Source: Hymenobacter sp. BRD128 (GTDB lineage: Bacteria; Bacteroidota; Bacteroidia; Cytophagales; Hymenobacteraceae). From it: a DNA stretch of 64,000 bases. Below are positions 16,796-26,051 of this stretch, in pieces. The notes beneath the pieces were generated by a model that was not told where the DNA came from, did no database searches, and was given only the letters and a program-made list of their open reading frames with translations. The position numbers were made by a program, and so were the translations under genes. Positions within the stretch are counted from its first letter, which is position 1; each line of letters opens with the position of its first letter. The stretch covers positions 3,348,001 through 3,412,000 of the forward strand of contig NZ_CP053908.1 of assembly GCF_013256625.1 (NCBI RefSeq), read 5' to 3'.

Positions 16796-17626
16796 ATGAA
16801 TTATTCGCTTTCCCAGCTCCCCGAACGCACCCAAAAGCCTCGTGAGCAAGGCTTTACCATGATGATGGATAAAGGTTTGAGCCTACGTGAAGTCGAAGAC
16901 TTCATAGAAGTAGGCGCGCCTTACACCGATATTGTTAAGTTGGGATGGGCTACCTCCTTTGTGGTGCCTAATCTGAAGCGCAAGCTGGATATTTATCGTG
17001 CAGCTGGCATTCCGGTTTACCTAGGCGGTACTTTGTTTGAGGCTTTCATTATCCGCAATCAGTTTGACGACTACCGCCGCCTGCTCGACACCTTTGACCT
17101 AGAGTATGCCGAAGTATCGGATGGCAGCATAGACCTCAATCACGACCGCAAGTGCGACTTTATTCGTGAGCTAAGCAAGTCGGTAAAAGTGCTCAGTGAG
17201 GTTGGCTCTAAGGATGCGGAAAAGATTATTCCGCCCTATAAGTGGATTTCGCAGATGCAAACCGAATTAGAAGCCGGTGCCATCAAGGTAATTGGAGAAG
17301 CCCGCGAAGGTGGCAACGTAGGCTTGTTTCGCAGCACAGGCGAAGTTCGCTCGGGGCTGGTCGAAGAAATCCTGACCAAGATTCCATCGGAGCGCATTAT
17401 TTGGGAAGCCCCGCAAAAAGCGCAGCAAGTTTGGTTTATCAAGCTACTAGGAGCTAATGTGAACTTAGGTAATATTGCTCCAAATGAGATTGTAAGCCTC
17501 GAAACCATCCGATTGGGGTTGCGTGGCGATACGTTTTCTCATTTTTTGGATATGGATGCAGTGGACCCCATGTTTCATCCGGAAGCTAAGACCGGTAAAC
17601 CCGGTACGTCGATGCCTCGCGGGTAG
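16796..17626 (+). CDS. comA: Phosphosulfolactate synthase (ComA family)
   Basis: A 276-residue TIM-barrel protein of the ComA family, which adds sulfite to phosphoenolpyruvate to give phosphosulfolactate. Conserved segments are TMMMDKGLS near residue 22, DIVKLGWATSFV, YLGGTLFEAF, EVSDGSIDL, GEAREGGNVGLF and LGANVNLGNI. ComA is best known from coenzyme M biosynthesis in methanogens, but this clade does not make coenzyme M. In Bacteroidota a role in making the sulfonate head group of sulfonolipids (capnine type) is an attractive inference. It stands alone between two terminators. Confidence 0.88.
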   Translation: MNYSLSQLPERTQKPREQGFTMMMDKGLSLREVEDFIEVGAPYTDIVKLGWATSFVVPNLKRKLDIYRAAGIPVYLGGTLFEAFIIRNQFDDYRRLLDTFDLEYAEVSDGSIDLNHDRKCDFIRELSKSVKVLSEVGSKDAEKIIPPYKWISQMQTELEAGAIKVIGEAREGGNVGLFRSTGEVRSGLVEEILTKIPSERIIWEAPQKAQQVWFIKLLGANVNLGNIAPNEIVSLETIRLGLRGDTFSHFLDMDAVDPMFHPEAKTGKPGTSMPRG

Positions 17627-17658
17627 CCTTGCACGATATTAAATAGTAAATCCACAAA

Positions 17659-17690
17659 AAAAGGGCTGACTCTTACGAGTCAGCCCTTTT
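17659..17690. terminator. Bidirectional terminator
   Basis: AAAAGGGCTGACTC, loop TTAC, GAGTCAGCCCTTTT. It separates the ComA-like gene from the convergent T9SS gene. Confidence 0.93.
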
Positions 17691-17711
17691 GCATAGACCA
17701 AGCAAGTAGTC

Positions 17712-20528
17712 TTAGCGCTTCTGCAGGCGGGTTGTTTTAACCTCTCCCGAAGGCATCGTCACTTTTACCAGGTAGATACCGGCGCTCAGTTCGCTGCTAC
17801 TAAGCACTGCCAGTTCCGTTACCCCAGCTAACGTAGTAATATCGCGGCTCACGATAGTACGGCCAGCCAGGTCCATTACTTGCAAGTGGCCCTGGCCAGC
17901 TACCGGCGACTGCACTACCAGCGTAGTTTGGTCGGTCGTAGCTGAAGGGTTGGGGTAAACGTTTATGGCAACTGCACCCGCAGCGGCAGTAGCAAAGCTT
18001 ACCGCACGCACCGGCGAGTACGAGTCTTTACCATCCAAGTCTACCTGACGCAGGCGATAGTAGCGGACACCCGACTTACCAGCTTCAATGTCGGTATAGT
18101 TATAGGTCTGATAAGCTACACTGTTATTCGAGTAGCTGCTCACAAACGTCAGCTTGCGGAAGGTCTTGGCATCGCTCGACACCTGCACCTCAAAACCGGC
18201 GTTATTGGTTTCGTCAGCAGTAGCCCAGGTTACCAGGGTATTGTTGCCCTGGCGCTTGGCGTCGAAAGCCACAAGCTTCACCGGCAGCGGGTTATTTTTG
18301 TCACCTAGCGTGAACGTAGCGAACGTAGTTACCGCATTGCGGGTCACCACATTGTTTACTATATCATTGCTAGTGCGACCTAGGTTGGTGAAGGTGTTAC
18401 CACTGTTAGTCGAAAGGAATAGAACCAAGTTGTTCTTATCGATATTGACGTTACCGCCTGAACCCAAGCCCATTGTTTCACTATCCAAGTAGTGGAACGT
18501 CATATCAGCATTCAAGCCACCTGTAGTAGCCCCTGGGCTGCCAGGCCGTACTCCGAATATCCGGCGGATACCACTGGTATTTGCTACCGGATTATAAGCC
18601 TCAGCTGTGTTGCGCGTTATGTCCACATTGCCAGGATTGCCGCCGGACAACGCATTGCCGTTAGGGTCTGTGTAGGAAGTAGCGTGGAATTTTAGAGTCA
18701 TACCCATGTTACCGTAGGTATAAACCTCTTCTAGGTTGGTTGTCCCTCGAGTGGTGCGCACAAACCCACGCAGATAGTGGGCATCCGTTTCGCCTATTAG
18801 CTGGGCCCCATCGTTATTATTCGAGGGGTCACGGTCAGCAAGCGTTACCTGAGAAGATGCCGTTTTGGTAATGTCAGTAACCAAAAGGCCTCCAGTAAAT
18901 GTAATCGACTGTTTAACGGTCATTAAACCAATAACAGATTTTACCCCAGAGCCGCTAATAACTACCTGGTCAAAGTCGCCGTTGCTGATGGTTTGATTAG
19001 TTCCACTAAAGTCAATAGTAGTATATTCCCGCTGAATAAAGCTAAGTTGGGGATTACTAAAATTACCATTCACATTTAGTTTACCTGCTTGTAAACGTAG
19101 AATCGAACGGTCAGACTGGGTGTTTCCTTCCATCGTCAAATCGCGAGTCATCGCGGGGCCGCTGTTGGTATTATCAACAGTGGTTTTAACACCTTTCGTG
19201 TCGGTAGCGGTGTAACTAACACCTGAGTAAATATTCGGGTAGAGACCTGTGTTACCCGTACCTAAGTTGCGAATGGTAGCATTCGTACCTGCTGTCGGTA
19301 CACCATTGGTCCAGTTAGCAGCATTAAACCAGTCATCATTCGTACCCCCCATCCACACGGTAGATGGAATCGGCGTGCCAGTTACCGTAAAAGTAGCTGA
19401 ATAGTACGAACCGTTATTATTATCGGTCTGAGTAATAGTGACGGGGCTATTAGGGTTTGATGAGTTGGTACCACTAGCCTGGTAATAGATATCCAGCGAA
19501 TAATTGCCAGTATTTGGCAGGCCCTGAATCAGGTTAATATTAGCCGAGTTTTTAGAAAATGTTTTTGCTCCGTTGCTGTTCGATGTCAGAGGAAGATTGA
19601 TAAAACTAAACGCCCCGCCACCCGAACCAACTAGACGTACGCGGTAGTAAAGGGTAACGTTGGTTATAGTATTAGCCCCAGATTCAGTTGTGTTTGCTGC
19701 GCCACCATTCAACAAAAGAATACCTGAATTTATATCGTAAGATGTGCCTAGATTAGCTCCCTGATAGGGGTTAGGGGTAGGCGGTGATACATTGTAAACG
19801 CTGTTGGCCCCACCATTAGGTGCGATATATACGTATGTTCCCACCAGTGTCGGAGCCGGCGGAGCATTAAGCGTAAAAATAGCTTGATAGGTAGTAGTGG
19901 CTGGGTCTTGGTCACTATTGGTAGTACCATTCGAACCTTTTGTATCAGTTTGGAAGGCAACTTCTAAAATATATTTACCTCCAATAGTTAAACCAGCTAA
20001 CAAATTAAAGTTGGCTGAGTTGCTAGAATATAGCGAGGCACCGTTGGCAGTGCCATTGGCGGGTAGGGGTACGGAATTGTAGGTACCCGGGGTGGTACCT
20101 TGCTGATATACCCGATATATCAATCGGGCTGCAGTGATAGAATAAGTAACATTTACTTTACCTGTTAAAGCAGGAGGTGGGCTAGCTACAATAGAACCGC
20201 CGTTTAATATCAGTTGACTTGTGCCGTCTGCATTATAAGTACCTAGGTCTTGGCTAGGAGTACCTTTGCCAAGTGTAGCCTCAGTACTATAAGGAGTATC
20301 TCCTGGATAAACACTACCTGCATATCTGTTAGTAGTAGCCGTGGTGCTACTTGAGGTTTTCTGAGTGAGCGTAATATCATCATCATAATATGTAGATGAT
20401 ACTGTTTGAGCTCGTACTGTATACGAGTTCACTAGCCCTACAAATAAGGCTAAGAATGGCAATAAAATTTGCAGAAAGAGCGACTGCCTGCCACGCGGCC
20501 GCTCTCGATTAAGTGTAGTAGTTTTCAT
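17712..20528 (-). CDS. Large exported protein with T9SS type A sorting domain
   Basis: A 938-residue surface or secreted protein. A signal peptide ends near residue 40 (VRAQ). Two related beta-rich modules follow, each containing (Y)RV(Y/R), S.NSAN.NL..GL and (Y)xLE/DxxxQ elements (about residues 105-225 and 265-385). The middle begins with WMGGTNDDWFNAANWTNG, the Bacteroidota motif that opens many surface repeats. Then come PLPVKLVAFDAKRQGNN, a fibronectin-like module, and a C-terminal sorting domain (VYPNP near 850, ending GEVKTTRLQKR) that directs export by the type IX system. Function is unknown. Composition is more AT-rich than the neighbours. Confidence 0.9.
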   Translation of the reverse strand: MKTTTLNRERPRGRQSLFLQILLPFLALFVGLVNSYTVRAQTVSSTYYDDDITLTQKTSSSTTATTNRYAGSVYPGDTPYSTEATLGKGTPSQDLGTYNADGTSQLILNGGSIVASPPPALTGKVNVTYSITAARLIYRVYQQGTTPGTYNSVPLPANGTANGASLYSSNSANFNLLAGLTIGGKYILEVAFQTDTKGSNGTTNSDQDPATTTYQAIFTLNAPPAPTLVGTYVYIAPNGGANSVYNVSPPTPNPYQGANLGTSYDINSGILLLNGGAANTTESGANTITNVTLYYRVRLVGSGGGAFSFINLPLTSNSNGAKTFSKNSANINLIQGLPNTGNYSLDIYYQASGTNSSNPNSPVTITQTDNNNGSYYSATFTVTGTPIPSTVWMGGTNDDWFNAANWTNGVPTAGTNATIRNLGTGNTGLYPNIYSGVSYTATDTKGVKTTVDNTNSGPAMTRDLTMEGNTQSDRSILRLQAGKLNVNGNFSNPQLSFIQREYTTIDFSGTNQTISNGDFDQVVISGSGVKSVIGLMTVKQSITFTGGLLVTDITKTASSQVTLADRDPSNNNDGAQLIGETDAHYLRGFVRTTRGTTNLEEVYTYGNMGMTLKFHATSYTDPNGNALSGGNPGNVDITRNTAEAYNPVANTSGIRRIFGVRPGSPGATTGGLNADMTFHYLDSETMGLGSGGNVNIDKNNLVLFLSTNSGNTFTNLGRTSNDIVNNVVTRNAVTTFATFTLGDKNNPLPVKLVAFDAKRQGNNTLVTWATADETNNAGFEVQVSSDAKTFRKLTFVSSYSNNSVAYQTYNYTDIEAGKSGVRYYRLRQVDLDGKDSYSPVRAVSFATAAAGAVAINVYPNPSATTDQTTLVVQSPVAGQGHLQVMDLAGRTIVSRDITTLAGVTELAVLSSSELSAGIYLVKVTMPSGEVKTTRLQKR

Positions 20529-20906
20529 GTGGTCAAAATGTTGTGGGGATGACGAAGAGAAATGTCGTGTTAAGGACGATTGCCGCCTTATACGGGGGTT
20601 AGGAAAAAGGTGCTATTTTTTTTAAAAAAATTTAAAATGCAATTTTTTAGCAGTCGTAGCTATCCTTTCAAATTAGCCTATTGGGCTATTTGCAAGCTCA
20701 TCAAAAGAAAAGGTTGGGCAAGTAACTGAAGCAGCGCTCGCAGGGTATGGAGCCTTGCTTTTCAGCCCTGGGGCTATATTCAACCCCTGGGCATACCCAT
20801 GACAATCCAACGGCTGCTAGCAAGCCGGGATTGCGAAAGGCAACTTGTGTGGGTGGGATGGAACGCCCTGGCTAAGCCCGGCAATCCAGTTATAGAAGGC
20901 TAGCTA
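20529..20906. other. Gene-free interval, AT-rich in part
   Basis: No plausible gene is seen between the T9SS gene and the bestrophin gene, both on the minus strand. An A/T run lies near 20620-20650, and a GC-richer half follows. It should hold the T9SS gene's promoter, but I find no clean TAnnTTTG match. Confidence 0.6.
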
Positions 20907-21830
20907 TTAATGTACCACACTATAGGGTGGGGTAGCCAGCGCCTTCTTTTTATCAGATAATTCAACTCGTAATACGTCGTGCACGCTTACACGTATTCGA
21001 TTAGAAAGCTGCGTAATAGGTAAGTCATTGGAATCCAGACCAAAAGGGTTTTCTATCTCCTCCCCTATCATTTCCAATCCTAGCAGGGCATAGGCACCAA
21101 ACATAGTAATGGGAATCATAAAGTATCCAGAGGTAGACAAAAGTACGAAGGGCATGACCCCGATGAAAGTCAAAATGTAGGCTTTTATGAAAAAAGTGTA
21201 AGAAAACGGGATTGGTGTAGCTTTGATGCGCTCGCACGTACCACTCACCGACATCATATTCAGAAAATGCGGCTTAAAGGTGAGTAGGTGCGTATCGCGG
21301 ATTATCTCTACCTGCCGCAATTGCTCCACGCTTTCCTGCAGCACCGCAATGAGCGTGGTAGCCACGTTTTCGGCCGTGCGCAGGCGCTCCATGATGTCAG
21401 GCGTTGATTCCATTTGCTCGAACTTCATCTCGCCGCGCAATGAGCCTTTGAGCGCAAAAGGGAAATTGGAGATGAGTGCCGCGAAGTAGCGGCGGCTAGC
21501 CACCGCATCGCGGGGCAACACCGCATTGAACTCGATAGCCAAGCCCCGGCACTGCGATACTAATTCGCCCCACACCCGCCGGCCTTCGTAGTAGCGGTCG
21601 TATGCGGTATTGGTACGAAACACCAACAGCAGGCTAAGTAGAATACCGAGAAAGGAAAAGTATTCGCGGCTGATATTCAGCATATGATGGTGGTATTCGA
21701 GCCCCCAAACTGCAATAGCCGCGCCATAAATACCGACCAGACTGACCCGCACCAGAAGCTGGCGAATAACGATGGACGTGTGAAAGTGCCGGAGCGCCTG
21801 CCACCAGTCACCTCCTTTGTACACAATCAT
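20907..21830 (-). CDS. Bestrophin family ion channel (UPF0187)
   Basis: A 307-residue membrane protein. The N-terminal helix pair with the bestrophin motif SLLLVFRTNTAYDRYYEGRR-type segment (about residues 62-85), the central cytoplasmic helices, and the later hydrophobic segments near 215-255 (GVMPFVLLSTSGYF, MFGAYALLGLE) followed by EEIENPFG (the acidic cytoplasmic loop) are all visible. Bacterial bestrophins form pentameric ion channels. The ATG at 21830 is clear; it is divergent from dedA. Confidence 0.93.
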   Translation of the reverse strand: MIVYKGGDWWQALRHFHTSIVIRQLLVRVSLVGIYGAAIAVWGLEYHHHMLNISREYFSFLGILLSLLLVFRTNTAYDRYYEGRRVWGELVSQCRGLAIEFNAVLPRDAVASRRYFAALISNFPFALKGSLRGEMKFEQMESTPDIMERLRTAENVATTLIAVLQESVEQLRQVEIIRDTHLLTFKPHFLNMMSVSGTCERIKATPIPFSYTFFIKAYILTFIGVMPFVLLSTSGYFMIPITMFGAYALLGLEMIGEEIENPFGLDSNDLPITQLSNRIRVSVHDVLRVELSDKKKALATPPYSVVH

Positions 21831-21944
21831 GGCAAGTAGATTTTTTTCCGACTCTTTTAACGTGAGCAGTAGGGTTCGCGTTGGGGTGCCTCTGGCAATC
21901 TTCGTACCAGCCTTGCTTTACTTTACTGCCTTATTGTCTTTCTC

Positions 21945-22609
21945 ATGGAGCTGCTCAAACATTTTCTCGACCTCATCCTACACCTCGACAAGACCCTCGT
22001 GAATGTGGTGCACGATTATGGCAACCTTACCTATCTCATTCTGTTTCTGATAATTTTCACCGAAACCGGGGTTATTGTATTCCCCTTTTTGCCCGGCGAC
22101 TCGCTCTTATTCGTGGCTGGCACCCTGGCGGCGCAGCCCAGCCCCAGACCGGCCACCCGCTGCTCAATATCTTTTACCTGGTGCCCATGCTGATAGCGGC
22201 AGCATTTATCGGCGACAATGTCAACTACGCAATCGGCGATTACCTGGGTCCCCGGGTTTTCCGGGAAGATTTTCGCTTTCTGAAGCGCAAGTATCTGGAG
22301 CAAACCCAGGAGTACTACGCCAAGCACGGTGGAAAAACCATTATCATGGCGCGCTTCGTGCCGATTGTACGCACGTTTGCGCCGTTTGTGGCCGGGGTGG
22401 GCACCATGACGTATCGCCACTTTGCCTCGTTCAGCATCGTGGGCGCGGTGCTGTGGGTAGTTTCGCTTTCGCTGCTAGGCTACCTGCTAGGCTCCAACGA
22501 ATGGGTTAAAGCACACTATAACTTAGTTATTTACGGTATTGTGCTGGTTTCGATTGTGCCGCCTCTCGTGCAGTTTCTGAAAGGTAAGCTACAGGGAGAC
22601 CCAGCCTAG
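21945..22609 (+). pseudogene. DedA/VTT-family membrane protein, frameshifted
   Basis: The first frame (ATG at 21945) encodes a DedA N-terminus with FTETGVIVFPFLPGDSLLF, but it runs out at 22193. The rest is in another frame: FIGDNVNYAIGDYLG, the family motif GGKTIIMARFVPIVRTFAPFVAG, and two final helices to TAG at 22607. One C added to the CCC at 22137-22139 would restore a continuous protein of about 220 residues. DedA proteins are undecaprenyl-phosphate or lipid scramblase-like. It may be an inactivated gene or a sequencing error; the protein is otherwise intact, which favours error or recent loss. Confidence 0.87.
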
Positions 22610-22644
22610 CGGCAGGCAGACGGGCACTGATTCCTACGTTTATT

Positions 22645-23388
22645 ATGCGCACTTTCGGGTTGTTGGGCCGCTCGCTGGCCCACTCTTTTTCGCAACAGTA
22701 TTTCCGCCAGAAGTTCAACCAGCTGGGCCTTACTGATTGTCGCTATGAGCTGTTTGAGCTGGCCGAAGCCAGCGAACTGCCGCAGCTACTCGCTCGCTAC
22801 CCCGGCTTGGCTGGGCTGAACGTGACTATCCCCTACAAGGAAAAAATCTGGCCCTATCTCATGCGGGTTGCCCCCTCGGCCGCGCTGGTGGGGGCCGTCA
22901 ACGTCATTGAGTTTCTACCCGACGGCGGCCTGGCGGGCCATAATACTGATTACGTAGGCTTTCGGGAGTCTTTGCGCCGGTTTTATCCGCCCGATGCTTC
23001 TAACCGCCGGGCGCTGGTGCTGGGCACGGGCGGGGCGGCCAAAGCCGTGGCCGTAGCCCTGCACGAGCTGGCCATTCCGTACCAGCTCGTTTCGCGCGGC
23101 CCGCACGGGGCTGGTTTGACCTATGAAGAAGTAACGCCGAGCTTGCTGGCTAGCCATTCGCTCATCGTAAATACTACGCCACTCGGCACCTTTCCGGCAG
23201 TAGCCGAGCGCCCGCCCCTGCCCTATGCGGCGCTTACGCCCCGGCACTACTTATTTGACCTGGTTTATAACCCGCGCGAAACTTCGTTTTTGCAACAAGG
23301 CTTAGCCGCCGGGGCGCACATCCAAAACGGTTTCGAGATGCTGGAACTGCAGGCGGAAGCCGCCTGGGACATCTGGACGAAGCAGTAG
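22645..23388 (+). CDS. aroE: Shikimate dehydrogenase
   Basis: A 247-residue enzyme that reduces 3-dehydroshikimate with NADPH. Motifs: LGRSLAHSFSQQYF (shikimate site, Ser-x-Ser) at the start, GLNVTIPYKEKIWPYL with the catalytic lysine near residue 68, GAVNVI, GHNTDYVGF, the NADP loop LGTGGAAKAV, and GFEMLELQA at the end. The length is usual for Bacteroidota. It starts 35 nt after dedA on the same strand and is followed by a terminator. Confidence 0.96.
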   Translation: MRTFGLLGRSLAHSFSQQYFRQKFNQLGLTDCRYELFELAEASELPQLLARYPGLAGLNVTIPYKEKIWPYLMRVAPSAALVGAVNVIEFLPDGGLAGHNTDYVGFRESLRRFYPPDASNRRALVLGTGGAAKAVAVALHELAIPYQLVSRGPHGAGLTYEEVTPSLLASHSLIVNTTPLGTFPAVAERPPLPYAALTPRHYLFDLVYNPRETSFLQQGLAAGAHIQNGFEMLELQAEAAWDIWTKQ

Positions 23389-23407
23389 GCTGCACAGCCT
23401 GCAGTGG

Positions 23408-23451
23408 CGGCCCTGTCGTGCTACCAAGTAGCAGGGCAGGGCCGTTCTTTT
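23408..23451 (+). terminator. Terminator after aroE
   Basis: CGGCCCTG-tcg-TGCTAC, loop CAA, GTAGCA-gg-GCAGGGCCG-type stem followed by TTCTTTT. Confidence 0.8.
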
Positions 23452-23610
23452 GATAGACTCGCGTTGCTACCACTTTGAACTGGCAGCTGTTTATTACATT
23501 ACAAATATCAGATTATCAACGCAATATCTTTACCTGCTTGATTATTCAAGCCGATGGTGCAACGATTTGAGAGGCAAAGGATTCTTGTTTAAAGATGAGG
23601 AAGCAGGGAG

Positions 23611-23640
23611 TTTAATCCTTGCGGGAGAAGCGTATCTTTC
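23611..23640 (+). promoter_or_regulatory. Weak candidate promoter of the ECF sigma gene
   Basis: TTTA (23611-23614), 18 nt, TATCTTTC (23633-23640) resembles the housekeeping promoter with one mismatch in each box. Apart from this and the aroE terminator, the 313-nt gap between aroE and the sigma gene holds nothing I recognise. Confidence 0.3.
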
Positions 23641-23701
23641 GTTCGCAGTCAGCAGCGTATATGTTACAACTAGTTTACTCCGGCCCGAGCCGGCTCGGCT
23701 C

Positions 23702-24331
23702 ATGAGTGCTGCTGCTTGGCCCGCGCTGGCCATTGGCCTGGCAAAGCCGGCCGCTAACCAACTCACGGTGAGCCGCTCGACCCCTAGCGCTGCCCTTAGC
23801 GAAGAGGCGCTAATCGACGGCTGCCTGCGTGGCAGCCAGGCGGCGCAGAAACAATTGTATGAGCGCTACTCGGCGCGCATGATGGCCGTGTGCCTGCGCT
23901 ATGCCCAGACTACTTTCGAGGCCGAAGACGTGTTGCAGGAAGGCTTCGTGACGGTGTTTCGGACGCTGGCAGGCTTTCGGCGCGAGTGCCCGCTCGAATT
24001 CTGGATTCGGCGCATTATGGTGAATGCGGCCCTGCGCCAGCACCGGCGCAATGCCCCGCTGGTAGCAGTGAGCGACGGTGACTACCCCGAAACGCTGGCC
24101 AGCGAAGAATTTACGTTCAGCAACTATGCCTACGGTGAGCTGCTGGCCGTGGTGCAGGAGCTTGCCCCGCGCTACCGGCTGGTATTCAACCTTTATGCTA
24201 TTGAGGGCTACACGCACAAAGAAATCGGCGAGCTGCTGGAGATTTCGGAAGGCACCAGCAAATCGCAGTACTCGCGCGCCAGGGTAGTGCTACAAACCAA
24301 GCTAGCCCGCCTGCAACCGCCTACTAAATAA
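23702..24331 (+). CDS. ECF-type RNA polymerase sigma factor
   Basis: A 209-residue sigma-70 family protein. Region 2 contains YSARMMAVCLRYAQTTFEAEDVLQEGFVTVF-type segments (core binding and -10 recognition), and region 4 has ELLAVVQELAPRYRLVFNLYAIEGYTHKEIGELLEISEGTSKSQ-type helix-turn-helix. It lacks region 3, as in ECF factors. The frame stays open upstream to 23450, but that stretch is low in coding character; MSAAAWPAL at 23702 is the likely start. The next gene begins 17 nt downstream and probably encodes its partner. Confidence 0.9.
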   Translation: MSAAAWPALAIGLAKPAANQLTVSRSTPSAALSEEALIDGCLRGSQAAQKQLYERYSARMMAVCLRYAQTTFEAEDVLQEGFVTVFRTLAGFRRECPLEFWIRRIMVNAALRQHRRNAPLVAVSDGDYPETLASEEFTFSNYAYGELLAVVQELAPRYRLVFNLYAIEGYTHKEIGELLEISEGTSKSQYSRARVVLQTKLARLQPPTK

Positions 24332-24347
24332 GCTATTATCCTTTATC

Positions 24348-25949
24348 ATGAATCCTTCCACCCCGCCTAAGGGAAGTCTCGAAGAGCTGTTTCGCCACCA
24401 CTTGCTGGAGAGCGAAGCGGCGGCCGTGCGCCCGCGCCCGCAAGTGTGGGAGCAGGTCGATAACAGCCTGCTGCTAGCTCAAAACGAAAAATATCGCCGC
24501 CGCCTGCTAGCCTACCGGTGGGCTATGGCGGCTAGCCTGCTGCTGGCTTCGCTGGCGGGCGGCGGCTGGTGGCGCAGCCAGCACAACGCGGCCCTTGCAC
24601 CCTCGCTGGCGCAGGCCACTACGCAGCCAAGCCGCCCAAATCAGCTGACCGGACCCATTACTCCATTTTCTACCGCTACTCCTACTGCTATCGACCAAAC
24701 TGCTACTCTTACGGCTGCGGCCGCTTCTGCTTCTTCCAGCACGTCTTCTATTGGTATTGCGGCGCTAGCCAGCGGCCAATTACCTCGACCAGCGGCTAGG
24801 TATGCAACTCAGACGGCCGGCCAGCTTTATGGTCAGGTGCCTGGCCGGCGTCGGCCAGCCTCCGTTCGCATGCCAGCAGGTACTGCCGGCCAGCCAGCAG
24901 GGCAGGTAGCTGGCACCCTGTCGGCGGCTGCCGGCACGCTCGTTGCCAGGGCTGGGCTTGCGACAGCTACACTTTCCAACGCTGCCCAAACCGCTGACCA
25001 ACTGACCGTAGCGCAAGTTGCTGCACCGGTCGAGGGTGCGAGCCAAGAATTTGCGTCAGCCCCCGCTACCACGACCGCCGAAGCTAGCCTGGCTGCTCGC
25101 TGGGCTAGCTTAGCGGCGCCCACGGCCGTTGCGCTACCCGCCCATCTGTCGGAAGTGGCAGTGGCTCCTGGCCCCCCACTAGAGCTAGCTCGCCGCTGGC
25201 AATACGGGCTTACGTATGCAGCCAGCGCCTACCAGCCTAACATCGACTGGACCAAGTCCGCTACCGCTTACAATACCGCGCTAGGCTTTAACTCGGCTAG
25301 CCTGACCCGCTCGGCGGCCGCCGAGTACCGCGACAATCTGCGGCCGGGCCTGGGCCAGCGCCTGAGTTTGTGGGCTACCCGCCGCCTGGGCAACGGCCGC
25401 TGGAGCCTGCGCACGGGCCTGGAAATAGCTCAAAACACGGCGACCTCGGCCAGCTCGGTGGCTTTTGTAGGCGAGCAGGTGGCCGATGTAAGCTATACCC
25501 AGGCTGGCCTGGCTTATGCACCCAGCAATACCGTCCGCCGCTTGCAGCGCACCTCTTACCGCTACCGCTCGGTGAGTGTGCCCGCCGAACTGCGCTACTC
25601 TAACTCACTCAAAACCGGTTTCTCTTTTTATGGCCGGGTGGGAGCATTTGTATCGGCGCTGCTCAATGTGCATAGCGAGGTCGAAGGCAGCCCCGAAGCC
25701 GCCCGCACCTACACCATGCAATCGGCCAGTACGCCCTACCGGCCTTTCTCGGGTGGACTGCGGGGCGCCGCCGGCATACAGTACCGGCCGGCCGGCCACC
25801 AGTGGTCGCTCAATTTTGGCCCAGTGACCGAGCTAGGCATCCTAAGTTTGAATACTGACCCTAGCCAGAATTTCTGGGGGCAGCAGCGGCCTTATAGCTT
25901 TGGGCTGGAAGCTGGTATGGAGCTTGGGCGCGGATTCAAGCTGCAATAA
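24348..25949 (+). CDS. Membrane-anchored protein with beta-barrel-like C-terminus, partner of ECF sigma
   Basis: A 533-residue protein. Residues 1-60 are cytoplasmic-like and charged (SLEELFRHHLLESE, PQVWEQVDNSL), matching the N-terminus of Bacteroidota sigma-linked proteins. One membrane helix follows near 61-78 (MAASLLLASLAGGGW). Then comes a 200-residue Ala/Thr/Gln/Gly-rich low-complexity region, and from about residue 285 a set of alternating aromatic strands ending GLEAGMELGRGFKLQ, like outer-membrane beta-barrels. Its place 17 nt behind the sigma gene suggests an anti-sigma or signalling role. That combination is an inference; no zinc-finger anti-sigma motif is seen. Confidence 0.7.
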   Translation: MNPSTPPKGSLEELFRHHLLESEAAAVRPRPQVWEQVDNSLLLAQNEKYRRRLLAYRWAMAASLLLASLAGGGWWRSQHNAALAPSLAQATTQPSRPNQLTGPITPFSTATPTAIDQTATLTAAAASASSSTSSIGIAALASGQLPRPAARYATQTAGQLYGQVPGRRRPASVRMPAGTAGQPAGQVAGTLSAAAGTLVARAGLATATLSNAAQTADQLTVAQVAAPVEGASQEFASAPATTTAEASLAARWASLAAPTAVALPAHLSEVAVAPGPPLELARRWQYGLTYAASAYQPNIDWTKSATAYNTALGFNSASLTRSAAAEYRDNLRPGLGQRLSLWATRRLGNGRWSLRTGLEIAQNTATSASSVAFVGEQVADVSYTQAGLAYAPSNTVRRLQRTSYRYRSVSVPAELRYSNSLKTGFSFYGRVGAFVSALLNVHSEVEGSPEAARTYTMQSASTPYRPFSGGLRGAAGIQYRPAGHQWSLNFGPVTELGILSLNTDPSQNFWGQQRPYSFGLEAGMELGRGFKLQ

Positions 25950-26051
25950 GCGCGGCCAACCATTCAGGGGGCGCACCCAAATCTGCGACCCAGCGTAGTT
26001 TAAGTTGAAGTACTTGATGGTAAATTCTTTTCCACGCTATCCGCTAACCTT

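Noticed and set aside
21881..22193. Alternative upstream start of dedA in the second frame
   Set aside because: The N-terminus in that frame lacks the DedA motifs (FPFLPGDS), which are in the 21945 frame; a frameshift explains both.
23450..23701. 84-residue N-terminal extension of the ECF sigma factor
   Set aside because: The stretch overlaps the aroE terminator, is AT-rich and Cys/Tyr-rich, and does not resemble sigma region 1.
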